Assembly (NCBI GenBank): GCA_032622095.1
Contig: CP136069.1
Coordinates: 3,747,566 to 3,811,565 of the forward strand
Length of the DNA stretch: 64,000 bases
DNA from: Siphonodentalium dalli
Taxonomy: Eukaryota; Mollusca; Scaphopoda; Gadilida; Siphonodentaliidae
Reading direction: 5' to 3'
A program made the position numbers and the translations under genes. Below are positions 12,431-26,420 of this stretch, in pieces. A model generated the notes under the pieces. That model did not search any database. It was given only the letters and a program-made list of their open reading frames with translations, and was not told the origin of the DNA. The stretch's first letter is position 1. Every line of letters begins with the position of its first letter.

Positions 12431-13068
12431 AGTGGTACTGCACAACATTTTGAATAAATTCAGGGTGATAACAACGATCTATTATCGATAATATATAGAA
12501 AACTAAGTAATTTGAGTCGAAGATGTATTATGTAAACTTTCAGGTTAATAGGTTATCTTAAAATCAAAGTTACTAATTTGATATAAATTTAATTTATGGC
12601 TGTGTACAAGACGTAATCAAAATAATTCACGGATAGTGGATGGGGCAACGCGTGGCACACAGGATCGTGTAAAAAAAAATATGTTGATACGGGGCGTAAA
12701 CTCAAGCCACGCACTGACTGGTGACTATTCAATGACTTAAATGAGTATGTGGGACTAGTATGCATATGATATAACATTTATTTGATACATTTGCTAGAAA
12801 ACTGTCCAAAAGTTACCCGACAATGACAATTGGTATTTTTGCATTCCGGATAATCAGCCATCCTTAACATTACTTCGTATACTCAACAGACTTTAAAATA
12901 ATGGAAATCTGGTTACCTTATTCTACGACTCAGAGACTATAGAAACCAACAACATTTCAACATTTGAGTACAGTATCCCTTTAATGACCATCTTTGTCAT
13001 ACTCATATATCTTCATATCCCAAACGACCTATCAAAATACGAGCCATTTGCGAATATATTTTTTTTAC

Positions 13069-13376
13069 CCTGTGCCAATGCATTCTCTTATATGTGCGAG
13101 TCGACCATAGGTCGCCTCGCATATATAAGAGAATGCATTGGCCTAACAATTTTTTACAATTTTAATAATTTTTTCTTGTATTCTTTAATTTTTTTATAAT
13201 TTCACCCATACAGAGCCCCAGACAAACATGAGCAGACGACACTCTTCTATATGCTTCGATATATATGTGTGGGGCTCCCTGCAGGGTAATGGATGTTTTT
13301 TTATTTTATGTCCTAAAAATTGTCAGAAACATTTATTTAAAAGCCAATGCATTCTGTTATATATGCGAGGCGACCT
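13069..13376. mobile_element. Composite A-B element with half of the second A hairpin
   Basis: It contains an A hairpin (13069-13142), spacer, B hairpin (13201-13290) and the beginning of a facing A hairpin that stops after gcgaggcgacc near 13376. The break is at the hairpin centre. The same break is present in the copy at 16615-16945, so it predates the segmental duplication. Confidence 0.8.
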
Positions 13377-13739
13377 CTGACAACGACGTCACAACGTAGA
13401 CTTTTGAGTTATTCAGGGTTTATCGCTTCCAGGATGTATTATGTAATATATATTTATATGAGTGAGTCACTTGATCATTTATAGGTAACTTTATCATATA
13501 TTCTCATATAATCTCATATATTCTCATATATTCTCATATATTCTCTTGTGCAATAATGTTGGCAGACGTCATTGTTTTATGATTTGCTTCAATAAATCTT
13601 ATCTTATCTTATATCATTATATTATATATTTTGTCAAAGACTCTACAGCTAATTGTCTAAGTACACCACGCATGCGCCATGCACTAATGTACATTTGTTT
13701 GAATTGCATTAAAGTGATAAGAAACACTGCGGATAGGTG

Positions 13740-13990
13740 ATAAAATAGAAATGGAGAATAATCTTGCTCAAAGTAGTTATTTTGACAAATAATATATCCA
13801 AATTGGCAACGCACATCGTCATTCTTATATATTAATTAATTGCAGTGATTCTCGAAGGTGAAATCGTTTTCGCTAGTTTATCGCAGAAAGTTGCGTCCCG
13901 AATCGAGTAGTAAATATTTACAATTGAGGGTAGTTCAGACGATGATTTCTATGGAGTGGTAAGCGATCAGCATGAGATTATCGGCGATGT
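13740..13990 (+). repeat. Dispersed repeat F (copy in duplication 1)
   Basis: The stretch from atggagaataatcttgc to ggagtggtaag recurs at 17300-17535 within copy 2. In inverted and more diverged form it is also found at about 52000-52270. The function is unknown. Confidence 0.65.
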
Positions 13991-14116
13991 TACTAAAATG
14001 CTACATTCATCCAGTTGATAGCGCCTGAATGCCAACTTATCAGTTTCACATTCCCGAACAAGTATAATATGTATTTAAAAACACCACGAACTGAAAGGAT
14101 ATGCTCTTTATATTAA

Positions 14117-14953
14117 AGGTCCACTTAATTTTTGAGTCACCAATTATTTTTTTTATAATGACTTGATATACGGATTTAATAACAATCTATGCCATAAAAT
14201 ATGATTAAAATACTATAATTCATCACTATTTGAAACATCTGTGTCTCAGAAGATGCCGACAGAGAAATAGAAAACTGCTGAAAATCCCCCCCCCCCCATC
14301 TGGCACCCAGAATGCAACAGAATTCAAACTTTTTCAATGAAAGGGGAAGAACTCTATCTTTAATATATAGAGTTATTCCCCCTTCATTGAAAATAATAAT
14401 GATTTTTACTTAAATCTTGATAACAAAACGCGTTGGCAACTCAACAAAAACAACATATCCACAGTTTATTACACCGGATAAGTTGATAATACAATCTTTT
14501 GGGGCTTCCTCTTTCAAATGGTATATGATATGGCATATATATTATATAAAGTAATCTGGGGGTTCAATGGTATATATTATATAAAGTAATCTGGGGGTTC
14601 ATGGTATATATTATATAAAGTAATCTGGGGGTTCATGGTATATATTATATAAAGTAATCTGGGGGTTCATGGTATATGATATGGCATATATTATATAAAG
14701 TAATCTGGGGGTTCATGGTATATGATATGGCATATATTATATAAAGTAATCTGGGGGTTCATGGTATATGATATGGCATATATTATATAAAGTAATCTGG
14801 GGGTTCATGGTATATGATATGGCATATATTATATAAAGTAATCTGGGGGTTCATGGTATATATTATATAAAGTAATCTGGGGGTTCATGGTATATATTAT
14901 ATAAAGTAATCTGGGGGTTCATGGTATATATTATATAAAGTAATCTGGGGGTT
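14117..14953 (+). mobile_element. Family D element, right end missing
   Basis: It begins with taaaggtccacttaattttt, the left terminal repeat of family D. Next come a C run, a short internal hairpin (about 14325-14395, ttcaatgaaaggggaagaac), and an array of 34- and 46-bp units from 14515 containing aagtaatctgggggttc. The right inverted end seen in the copy at 17684-18465 is absent here. Confidence 0.75.
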
Positions 14954-16012
14954 GAAATTGATTCAATTATTTCATCAATTTTCAGCTCAGATAAGTAATG
15001 CAGTGAAAAAGTCCTCCAATAATGCTTGTTATACTGTATATATATTTCGTTTTTGTTTCAATGTTTAAACCTGGCATTGCCAGATAGCTACTGTGGCTAT
15101 TGAATGGTTTATTAAAACTTCTATAAAAAAAAAATGTCTTTATATTTGACAATTTAGTTCTTATATTTCACTGGAATGTTCTTCTAAGTTGAGTTGTAAA
15201 ACATACATATTCGATTTACAACATAAAATTCACCCTATGCAATTAGTTTTTGTTGCAATGGTTACGAAATTACCAGTTAATAGCTTTGAACGACATTATT
15301 TTTACAAATTTATCATGCTGACCACGAGTTCGACATGTCAATATTGCATCGATTTTAAACTTCGCGGTTACTAAAATGAAAATAGTAGAACAGCCAATCA
15401 GTGTCCAGTATTCTAATCGAGGTCATTTCACAATGAATATTTAAATGAGGGGCCGTGCGACTTGTAAAAAAAATTAAAAAAAGTTGGAATTATCGACAGA
15501 TTTCTCCTCTATAGAAATTGATTACTGACAATGTGTTGATTTGTATGAGTAAATAAATTATTAGCCGACAAGAAATAACTAAGTTCCAGATATTTAGTTG
15601 ATCGTTTGACCGATTATTAATGATAGTAAACTGTATGGGTGGTGAATTTAGAGACGAGTGGCGTCCATTGCTGCTGAGCCGGATCAAATCGGAAAAATAC
15701 ACTCTCCGGAGACAATATTCGGTGGTTAAAATTTAATCAAATGCAACGTATATGAATGTTTCTGATGGGAGTTTGTGGTATTTATTGAAAGATGAATTCT
15801 TTGCCGATCCATCCGTGTATATATCGTTATCATTACTGGGGTGAATGGGCTAAATTTGTGCGACTCCCGAGCGATGGTGAAACGTTGAATTTCTACAGAG
15901 CCCCTTGTCTATATAATGTTCCATTAACGCGAAGAAGGCGCGTATAGAGGGCGGCGTATATGGGCAATGCAAAAAGGGGGGCGGACAGCGGAGCGCGTTA
16001 CAGGCCCCTGTG
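14954..16012. other. Spacer between duplication copies; no gene recognised
   Basis: This roughly 1.06 kb of sequence separates the two duplicated segments. An A run with upstream attaaaacttctat at about 15110-15135 could be a retrotransposon tail. Open frames are short and unsupported. Confidence 0.45.
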
Positions 16013-18442
16013 ATTCAGGGTGATAACAACGATCTATTATCGATAATATATAGAAAACTAAGTAATTTGAGTCGAAAATGTATTATGTGAACGTTCAGGT
16101 TAATAGGTTATCTTAAAATCAAAGTTACTAATTTGATATAAATTTAATTTATGGCTGTGTACAAGACGTAATCAAAATAATTCACGGATAGTGGATGGGG
16201 CAACGCGTGGCACACAGGATCGTGTAAAAAAAAAAAATGTTGATACGGGCGTAAACTCAAGCCACGCACTGACTGGTGACTATTCAATGACCTAAATGAG
16301 TATGTGGGACTAGTATGCATATAATATAACATTTATTTGATACATTTGCTAGAAAACTGTCCAAAAGTTACCCGACAATGACAATTGGTATTTTTGCATT
16401 CCGGCTAATCAGCCATCCTTAACATTACTTCGTATACTCAACAGACTTTAAAATAATGGAAATCTGGTTACCTTATTCTACGACTCAGAGACTATAGAAA
16501 CCAACAACATTTGAGTACAGTATCCCTTTAATGACCATCTTTGTCATACTCATATATCTTTATATCCCAAACGACCTATAAAAATACGAGCCATTTGCGA
16601 ATATATTTTTTTTACCCTGTGCCAATGCATTCTCTTATATGTGCGAGTCGACCATAGGTCGCCTCGCATATATAAGAGAATGCATTGGCCTAACAATTTT
16701 TTACAATTTTAATAATTTTTTCTTGTATTCTTTAAATTTTTTATAATTTCACCCATACAGAGCCCCAGACAAACATGAGCAGACGACACTCTTCTATATG
16801 CTTCGATATATATGTGTGGGGTTCCCTGCAGGGTAATGGATGTTTTTTTTATTTTATGTCCTAAAAATTGTCAGAAACATTTATTTAAAAAAAATTATAA
16901 AAAATTGTTAGGCCAATGCATTCTCTTATATATGCGAGGCGACCTCTGACAACGACGTCACAACGTAGACTTTTGAGTTATTCAGGGATTATCTCTTCCA
17001 GGATGTATTATGTAATATATATTTATATGAGTGAGTCACTTGATCATTTATTGGTAACTTTATCATATATTCTCATATAATCTCATATATTCTCATATAT
17101 TCTCATATATTCTCTTGTGCAATAATGTTGGCAGACGTCATTGTTTTATGATTTGCTTCAATAAATCTTATCTTATCTTATATCATTATATTATATATTT
17201 TGTCAAAGACTCTACAGCTAATTGTCTAAGTACACCACGCATGCGCCATGCACTAATGTACATTTGTTTGAATTGCATTAAAGTGATAAGAAACACTGCG
17301 GATAGGTGATAAAATAGAAATGGAGAATAATCTTGCTCAAAGTATTTATTTTGACAAATAATATATCCAAATTGGCAACGCACATCGTCATTCTTATATA
17401 TTAATTAATTGCAGTGATTCTCGAAGGTGAAATCGTTTTCGCTAGTTTATCGCAGAAAGTTGCGTCCCGAATCGAGTAGTAAATATTTACAATTGAGGGT
17501 AGTTCAGACGATGATTTCTATGGAGTGGTAAGGTCGATCCGCATGAGATTATCGGCGATGTTACTAAAATGCTACATTCATCCAGTTGATAGCGCCTGAA
17601 TGCCAACTTATCAGTTTCACATTCCCGAACAAGTATAATATGTATTTAAAAACACCACGAACTGAAAGGATATGCTCTTTATATTAAAGGTCCACTTAAT
17701 TTTTGAGTCACCAATTATTTTTTTTATAATGACTTGATATACGGATTCAATAACAATCTATGCCATAAAATATGATTAAAATACTATAATTCATCACTAT
17801 TTGAAACATCTGTGTCTCAGAAGATGCCGACAGAGAAATAGAAAACTGCTGAAAATCCCCCCCCCCATCTGGCACCCAGAATGCAACAGAATTCAAACTT
17901 TTTCAATGAAAGGGGAAGAACTCTATCTTTAATATATAGAGTTATTCCCCCTTCATTGAAAATAATACTGATTTTTACTTAAATCTTGATAACAAAACGC
18001 GTTGGCAACTCAACAAAAACAACATGTCCACAGTTTATTACACCGGATAAGTTGATAATACAATCTTTTGGGGCTTCCTCTTTCAAATGGTATATGATAT
18101 GGCATATATATTATATAAAGTAATCTGGGGGTTCAATGGTATATATTATATAAAGTAATCTGGGGGTTCATGGTATATATTATATAAAGTAATCTGGGGG
18201 TTCATGGTATATATTATATAAAGTAATCTGGGGGTTCATGGTATATGATATGGCATATATTATATAAAGTAATCTGGGGGTTCATGGTATATGATATGGC
18301 ATATATTATATAAAGTAATCTGGGTGTTCATGGTATATGATATGGCATATATTATATAAAGTAATCTGGGGGTTCATGGTATATATTATATAAAGTAATC
18401 TGGGGGTTCATGGTATATATTATATAAAGTAATCTGGGGGTT
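16013..18442 (+). repeat. Segmental duplication, copy 2
   Basis: This is the second copy of the block at 12458-14953. It lacks a 10-bp local duplication present near 12955 and keeps about 15 bp more spacer before the half A hairpin. It has fewer units in its D array. The near identity in intergenic sequence points to a recent event. Confidence 0.92.
16615..16945. mobile_element. Composite A-B element with half of the second A hairpin
   Basis: This is the duplicate of 13069-13376: A hairpin, spacer, B hairpin (16747-16838), then spacer and a facing A hairpin that again ends at gcgaggcgacc. One B-end base differs (gtggggttccc instead of gtggggctccc). Confidence 0.8.
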
Positions 18443-18465
18443 CGAAAATTAAGTGGGCCTTTAAA
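17684..18465 (+). mobile_element. Family D element, complete ends
   Basis: The left end taaaggtccacttaattttt and the right end cgaaaattaagtgggccttt are inverted repeats. The interior carries a C run, an internal hairpin and an array (18092-18442) of 34/46-bp units. No coding sequence is present. This copy defines the family's boundaries in the window. Confidence 0.8.
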
Positions 18466-21193
18466 GAACACCAAGTCGAACACATCACGAGATGTAGGGA
18501 TATGATGTCAATATCATCCGATGTGATATATGGCTGTATAGATACAATGGGTCACAGTCGACTTTGTTAAATATGGACCGTTAGATCAAACCGCGAACCG
18601 ATATCAAATTATTTCTTGGTCTATACAAGGAAGCATTATATATAACAGTGCGAAAATTAACATCCATCGTAAGCTTTGGTATGCATAAATGTAGGATTTG
18701 TCTAATTCAGAGGATTTACGCAATATTCGATTAAACTCAACGCAGAAATGCAGTAACAATGTCGACTATTTGTCAACGCCCAGGTTCGACCTTGACAACG
18801 ACGATTATGCGACTCGTTGAACGGTTTCATTTTAAAGACGTATCTGACATTCAGTCTGATCGGGCAGCTTATTTCTATAGTATATAAGGATGTAAATGGT
18901 TTGGTCAAACACATTGTGGACTGTCCACAATGTCATCAGTGATGATATTAAGAGAATATCAAGAAGTTGAGAATTTCATTTTAATCTTGAGCAAGCAATT
19001 TGGAAATATTCGGGTTTATATATCTTGTATTCTTATATGTTGATATGTCTGGTGTGTAATTGACATATATATGAATCGTTTTCTTCGCATAAAAGCATCA
19101 GAAAGAAATTTTGCTAGATGTCGAGGAAATGAAATTGGCTCAATAAAAGAGTCGTCGATGTGGTCTGTTCTAATCATGTCGCTAATATATATATCTTGGG
19201 ACGGAATTTGAAAGCGATAGCCGGATGTATAAGAAATATCAACCTATTATTGGTGTGAAATTTCAAACTAATGTTGTTTGATGTATGCAATTTCCGACTG
19301 TTGAAAAATGTTAGCTAAGTATTGTTGTTTTTGTGGGGGGGGGGGGGGGGGTGTTGATACGCCGCTAAACTCCCGTGTCGCCAGGTCCCATATCAGTCCC
19401 ATGCACATGATAGACAAACTAAAAACGTATGTGAATGTCTAGCAAGCATGTCAGCATGACCTTCATGACCTTCCCCGGCGCGTGACCTTCAACGGCGAGT
19501 GACCATTCAGGCGATGCTCATAGGATTACCTATAACTAAATCCTTACTCGTTTATGAGAGCTGTTTTCCGAGACTAGTAGAAATATAGTAGAGCCTCTTT
19601 AGAAGGGGAATAAGCTCTGGTTTGCGGATATGTATACGAATGAAACACAGACTGTTGTGTAGAGCGTGTTCCGTGTCCAGTAGAAGATTTTCCGTGTAGA
19701 TGTTCCGAGTTAGAAGAAGTGTACAAATCTTGAGGAATTAGTCGTTTTAATTTGTACATGGATAAACAGATGTAACAGCAGCAACAATATATATATATAC
19801 ACATAACATCTGTCTAGCATATAATGACCCCGCCGGACCGCATAGCATGCAGCCCGACGGGTAAACTTGTCCGACAGCAATCTTCCAAATTCTGAATCTC
19901 TCTAGTGTTTTCTATCTTTGGTTGTTGAGTTGTTTCCGGCCGAAGGCCGGGTAGGATGTTCGGACTGCATTTTGCACGTCCCTTCACCCTTTCTTGGCTT
20001 TTCGATGGAGATCGATCTTGTGGCTGTCGTAGTTACTGTGGTTGGAGGCAAGGCGGCGGAAGCGTGGTGGGTGAGTCTGGTGCTGTCGAGGTTATGTTGG
20101 TCTGTCTGTTTCGTCTAGTTGGAGGATGGACTTCGTCTTTTTCGTGGTGAGTAGGTGGTTTCTAACTTTGAGTTCCAGGAGGAGTGGGCTGTTGTCTAGT
20201 CGGGCTAATGTCATGTTTCTGAGTTTCTATCGTCAATTACCGTAGCTTTTTATATTTTCTTCGATGCAGTTCGCGATTGGTTATAACTGGTGTGATTTCG
20301 TTACCAATCCGTTACCCGTTGTTACAACATAGGTGATTGCGTAATTACACATATGTAGAGAAAGCCGCTAACAATATATTCCCATGAATTATTTGTTTCG
20401 ATAATCTGGATCTTTTTACACAATATATTCTTAATTCGAGCGACTATTCATAAATGGGCTTTTTGCGATAATAACTATGACGCAACGAGACTCCATTGTA
20501 TAATGTTTTAACAGGTTTTAGAAATTTGCCGAAGGCTACCCATTTACGACAATTGTTGTAATTAGCGCTGATTATGTCAAAGTCGACGTACGTGGTATTG
20601 TTATCGGAGCGTGAAATTATCGTACGAGAAATACTCAGTAACGGACTTGTGATAAGTTTGAGCAGGGGGGGATTTATTAACTCTGACACTCGGAAGGGTG
20701 GTTTGATATTGTTTGATACATAATCTCAACCACGTAACCACAATTACATAACATATTGGGATATTTAGAAAGTAACTACGCGCCGCGCAGAAAAGGCGAT
20801 CACGAAATAAGACATAAATTTCAAGACATCCGCTGATAATTTATAAAAAAAAATAGGGTATCGCCCGACAGAAAATGGTGGATTTCACCGATGGTACGCG
20901 CATCGCCATGACGCTATCGACTCAAGCGGCGTAACTCTAAATTTATCACACCACGCTTTTCATCTTTTTACAATGGAAAGAAAGTGACAAATATATATTT
21001 ATTATGAGAAACAATGACCCGAACGCCGTAAAATTAAATTATGTTTTAAACAAAGATAAATGTTGTCTTCCATGAAAACATAACACCTCAAAACCCGCGA
21101 AAAACAGCACCCGATCTGTCATATTGTCACATATTGTTGTATATATCATTTTATGTATGCATCTTTGTTTTTTCCGTATTTCATGCTATACCT
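18466..21193. other. No gene recognised
   Basis: A long G run (about 19337-19352) and a TA run (19788-19798) are present. At about 19820-20150 the sequence is more GC-rich, and on the minus strand it reads as Thr/Ser/Pro-rich for some 60 codons. That could be a decayed exon or LINE ORF1 remnant, but nothing firm can be said. Confidence 0.4.
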
Positions 21194-22452
21194 TAAAGGC
21201 CCACTTAATTTTCGAAACCCCCCCCCTACAGGGAGCCCCACACATATATAGAAGCATGTGTACTGAGTGTCGTCTGCTCATGTTTGTCTGGGGCTCTGTA
21301 TGGGTGAAATTATAAAATTGTTAAAGAATATAAGAATTAAAAAATAAATTGTTATAGAAGGTAAGAACAAATAATAACAAATTTAGGCCAATGCATTCTC
21401 TTATATATGCGAGGCGACCTATGGTCGACTCGCATATATAAGAGAATGCATTGGCACAGGGTATTCCATATTATATACCATCTAACCCCCATATTACATT
21501 ATATAAAATATATGCCATATTATATACCATTGAACCCCCAGATTACATTATATAAAATATATGCCATATTATATACCATTGAACCCCCAGATTACATTAT
21601 ATAAAATATATGCCATATTATATACCATCGAACCCCCAGATTACGTTATATAAAATATATGCCATATTATATACCATCGAACCCCCAGATTACATTATAT
21701 AAAATATATGCCATATTATATACCATCGAACCCCCAGATTACATTATATAAAATATATGCCACATTATATACCATCGAACCCCCAGATTACATTATATAA
21801 AATATATGCCACATTATATACCATTGAACCCTCAGATCACATTATATAAAATATATGCCACATTATATACCATTTGAAAGAGAAAGCTCCAAAACATTGT
21901 ATTATCAACTTATCCGGTGTAATAAACTGAGGACATGTTGTTTTTGTTGAGTTGCCAACGCGTTTTGTCATCAAGATTGAAGTAAAAATCAGTATTATTT
22001 TCAATGCAGGAGTATAACTCTATTTATTAAAGATAGAGTTCTTCCCCTTCCATTAATAAAAATGGTTGAATTCTGTTGCATTCTGGGATCAAGGGGGGGG
22101 GGGGGGTCATTCTAATAAAGCTTTAAATGCCCATTTAATTTTCGAACCCCCAGATCACATCTATAAAATATATGCCATATTATACTATTTGAAAGAGGAA
22201 GCTCCAAAACATTGTATTATCAACTCATCCGGTGTAATAAACTGTGAACATGTTGTTTTTGTTGAGTTACTGACATGTTTTTTCATTTGGATTGCAGTTC
22301 AATTTGAAATATATTCAATTCAGGGGGAATAATTCTAAACCTTAAATGGTGATGAATTATAGTATTTTAATCATATTTTATGTCATAGATTTTTATTAAA
22401 ACCGTATATCGAGGCACAATAAAAACTCGAAAATTAATTGGGCCTTTAACGT
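21194..22452 (-). mobile_element. Two abutting family D elements, inverted, with nested B-A insertion
   Basis: A D end (ttaaaggcccacttaatttt) opens at 21194. A B hairpin plus a facing A hairpin (21231-21461) interrupts it. The D array follows as about eight 49-bp units (21470-21872), then the unique D interior. At about 22119 a second D end (aatgcccatttaattttcga) opens another, shorter D copy that closes with cgaaaattaattgggccttt near 22449. Confidence 0.75.
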
Positions 22453-22456
22453 GTCA

Positions 22457-25400
22457 TGCAATGTCATTATGTATTTCTTTGTAACCTGTCCAGTGTCCAC
22501 ACTTGGATGTTTATTATGTATTTCTTTGTAACCTGTCCAGTGTCCACACTTGGATGTTTATTATGTATTTCTTTGTAACCTGTCCAGTGTCCACACTTGG
22601 ATGTTTATTATGTATTTCTTTGTAACCTGTCCAGTGTCCACACTTGGATGTTTATTATGTATTTCTTTGTAACCTGTCCAGTGTCCACCCTTGGATGTTT
22701 ATTATGTATTTCTTTGTAACCTGTCCAGTGTCCACACTTGGATGTTTATTATGTATTTCTTTGTAACCTGTCCAGTGTCCACACTTGGATGTTTATTTTG
22801 TATTTCTTTGTAACCTGTCCAGTGTCCACACTTGGATGTTTATTATGTATTTCTTTGTAACCTGTCCAGTGTCCACACTTGGATGTTTATTATGTATTTC
22901 TTTGTAACCTGTCCAGTGTCCACACTTGGATGTTCATTATGTATTTCTTTGTAACCTGTCCAGTGTCCACACTTGGATGTTTATTATGTATTTCTTTGTA
23001 ACCTGTCCAGTGTCCACACTTGGATGTTTATTATGTATTTCTTTGTAACCTGTCCAGTGTCCACACTTGGATGTTCATTATGTATTTCTTTGTAACCTGT
23101 CCAGTGTCCACACTTGGATGTTTATTATGTATTTCTTTGTAACCTGTCCAGTGTCCACACTTGGATGTTTATTATGTATTTCTTTGTAACCTGTCCAGTG
23201 TCCACACTTGGATGTTTATTATGTATTTCTTTGTAACCTGTCCAGTGTCCACACTTGGATGTTTATTATGTATTTCTTTGTAACCTGTCCAGTGTCCACA
23301 CTTGGATGTTCATTATGTATTTCTTTGTAACCTGTCCAGTGTCCACACTTGGATGTTTATTATGTATTTCTTTGTAACCTGTACAGTGTCCACACTTGGA
23401 TGTTTATTATGTATTTCTTTGTAACATGTCCAGTGTCCACACTTTGATGTTTATTATGTATTTCTTTGTAACCTGTCCAGTGTCCACACTTGGATGTTTA
23501 TTATGTATTTCTTTGTAACCTGTCCAGTGTCCACACTTGGATGTTTATTTTGTATTTCTTTGTAACCTGTCCAGTGTCCACACTTGGATGTTTATTATGT
23601 ATTTCTTTGTAACCTGTCCAGTGTCCACACTTGGATGTTTATTATGTATTTCTTTGTAACCTGTCCAGTGTCCACACTTGGATGTTCATTATGTATTTCT
23701 TTGTAACCTGTCCAGTGTCCACACTTGGATGTTTATTATGTATTTCTTTGTAACCTGTCCAGTGTCCACACTTGGATGTTTATTATGTATTTCTTTGTAA
23801 CCTGTCCAGTGTCCACACTTGGATGTTCATTATGTATTTCTTTGTAACCTGTCCAGTGTCCACACTTGGATGTTTATTATGTATTTCTTTGTAACCTGTA
23901 CAGTGTCCACACTTGGATGTTTATTATGTATTTCTTTGTAACATGTCCAGTGTCCACACTTTGATGTTTATTATGTATTTCTTTGTAACCTGTCCAGTGT
24001 CCACACTTGGATGTTTATTATGTATTTCTTTGTAACCTGTCCAGTGTCCACACTTGGATGTTTATTATGTATTTCTTTGTAACCTGTCCAGTGTCCACAC
24101 TTGGATGTTTATTATGTATTTCTTTGTAACCTGTCCAGTGTCCACACTTGGATGTTTATTATGTATTTCTTTGTAACCTGTCCAGTGTCCACACTTGGAT
24201 GTTTATTATGTATTTCTTTGTAACCTGTCCAGTGTCCACACTTGGATGTTTATTATGTATTTCTTTGTAACCTGTCCAGTGTCCACCCTTGGATGTTTAT
24301 TATGTATTTCTTTGTAACCTGTCCAGTGTCCACACTTGGATGTTTATTATGTATTTATTTGTAACCTGTCCAGTGTCCACACTTGGATGTTCATTATGTA
24401 TTTCTTTGTAACCTGTCCAGTGTCCACACTTCGATGTTTATTATGTATTTCTTTGTAACCTGTCAAGTGTCCACACTTGGATGTTTATTATGTATTTCTT
24501 TGTAACCTGTCCAGTGTCCACACTTGGATGTTTATTATGTATTTCTTTGTAACCTGTCCAGTGTCCACACTTGGATGTTCATTATGTATTTCTTTGTAAC
24601 CTGTCCAGTGTCCACACTTGGATGTTTATTATGTATTTCTTTGTAACCTGTCCAGTGTCCACACTTGGATGTTTATTATGTATTTCTTTGTAACCTGTCC
24701 AGTGTCCACACTTGGATGTTTATTATGTATTTCTTTGTAACCTGTCCAGTGTCCACACTTGGATGTTTATTATGTATTTCTTTGTAACCTGTCCAGTGTC
24801 CACACTTGGATGTTTATTATGTATTTCTTTGTAACCTGTCCAGTGTCCACACTTGGATGTTTATTATGTATTTCTTTGTAACCTGTCCAGTGTCCACACT
24901 TGGATGTTTATTATGTATTTCTTTGTAACCTGTCCAGTGTCCACACTTGGATGTTTATTATGTATTTCTTTGTAACCTGTCCAGTGTCCACACTTGGATG
25001 TTTATTATGTATTTCTTTGTAACCTGTCCAGTGTCCACACTTGGATGTTTATTATGTATTTCTTTGTAACCTGTCCAGTGTCCACACTTGGATGTTTATT
25101 ATGTATTTCTTTGTAACCTGTCCAGTGTCCACACTTGGATGTTTATTATGTATTTCTTTGTAACCTGTCCAGTGTCCACACTTGGATGTTTATTATGTAT
25201 TTCTTTGTAACCTGTCCAGTGTCCACACTTGGATGTTTATTATGTATTTCTTTGTAACCTGTCCAGTGTCCACACTTGGATGTTTATTATGTATTTCTTT
25301 GTAACCTGTCCAGTGTCCACACTTGGATGTTTATTATGTATTTCTTTGTAACCTGTCCAGTGTCCACACTTGGATGTTTATTATGTTTTTCTTTGTAACC

Positions 25401-26420
25401 TGTCCAGTGTCCACAATTGGATGTTCATTATGTATTTCTTTGTAACCTGTCCAGTGTCCACACTTGGATGTTTATTATGTATTTCTTTGTAACCTGTCCA
25501 GTGTCCACACTTGGATGTTTATTATGTATTTCTTTGTAACCTTTCCAGTGTCCACACTTGGATGTTTATTATGTATTTCTTTGTAACCTGTCCAGTGTCC
25601 ACACTTGGATGTTTATTATGTATTTCTTTGTAACCTGTCCAGTGTCCACACTTGGATGTTTATTATGTATTTCTTTGTAACCTGTCCAGTGTCCACACTT
25701 GGATGTTTATTATGTATTTCTTTGTAACCTGTCCAGTGTCCACACTTGGATGTTTATTATGTATTTCTTTGTAACCTGTCCAGTGTCCACACTTGGATGT
25801 TTATTATGTATTTCTTTGTAACCTGTCCAGTGTCCACACTTGGATGTTTATTATGTATTTCTTTGTAACCTGTCCAGTGTCCACACTTGGATGTTTATTA
25901 TGTATTTCTTTGTAACCTGTCCAGTGTCCACACTTGGATGTTCATTATGTATTTCTTTGTAACCTGTCCAGTGTCCACACTTGGATGTTTATTATGTATT
26001 TCTTTGTAACCTGTCCAGTGTCCACACTTGGATGTTTATTATGTATTTCTTTGTAACCTGTCCAGTGTCCACACTTGGATGTTTATTATGTATTTCTTTG
26101 TAACCTGTCCAGTGTCCACACTTGGATGTTTATTATGTATTTCTTTGTAACCTGTCCAGTGTCCACACTTGGATGTTTATTATGTATTTCTTTGTAACCT
26201 GTCCAGTGTCCACACTTGGATGTTTATTATGTATTTCTTTGTAACCTGTCCAGTGTCCACACTTGGATGTTCATTATGTATTTCTTTGTAACCTGTCCAG
26301 TGTCCACACTTGGATGTTTATTATGTATTTCTTTGTAACCTGTCCAGTGTCCACACTTGGATGTTCATTATGTATTTCTTTGTAACCTGTCCAGTGTCCA
26401 GACTTGGATGTTTATTGCAA
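22457..26420 (+). repeat. Long array of a 47-bp unit (~84 copies)
   Basis: The unit is ATGTATTTCTTTGTAACCTG followed by tccagtgtccacacttggatgtttatt, exactly 47 bp per step. Copies are almost identical, with a recurrent T-to-C change (gttcatt) and rarer variants. A pair of linked variants (cctgtacag followed by aacatgtcc) appears at about 23381 and again at 23898, 517 bp apart, that is, 11 units. The last unit runs into gcaataaagttatctatcta, which looks like the 3' tail of a LINE. Confidence 0.95.

Larger units (their letters stand above)
12458..14953 (+). repeat. Segmental duplication, copy 1 (~2.5 kb)
   Basis: From attcagggtgataacaacga onward this segment matches 16013-18442 almost base for base. 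The match covers an A-B composite (13069-13290), a half A hairpin, the repeat also seen near 52000, and most of a family D element with its array. Small indels separate the copies. This copy stops inside the D array, whereas copy 2 continues to the D element's right end. Confidence 0.92.

Noticed and set aside
13546-13740. Identical 64-residue frame in both duplication copies (also 17115-17309)
   Set aside because: Identity follows from the recent duplication, not from coding constraint, and the sequence resembles no protein.
22457-26420. CRISPR-like array of regular repeats
   Set aside because: Units abut with no variable spacers, and the surroundings are eukaryotic; it is a plain tandem array.
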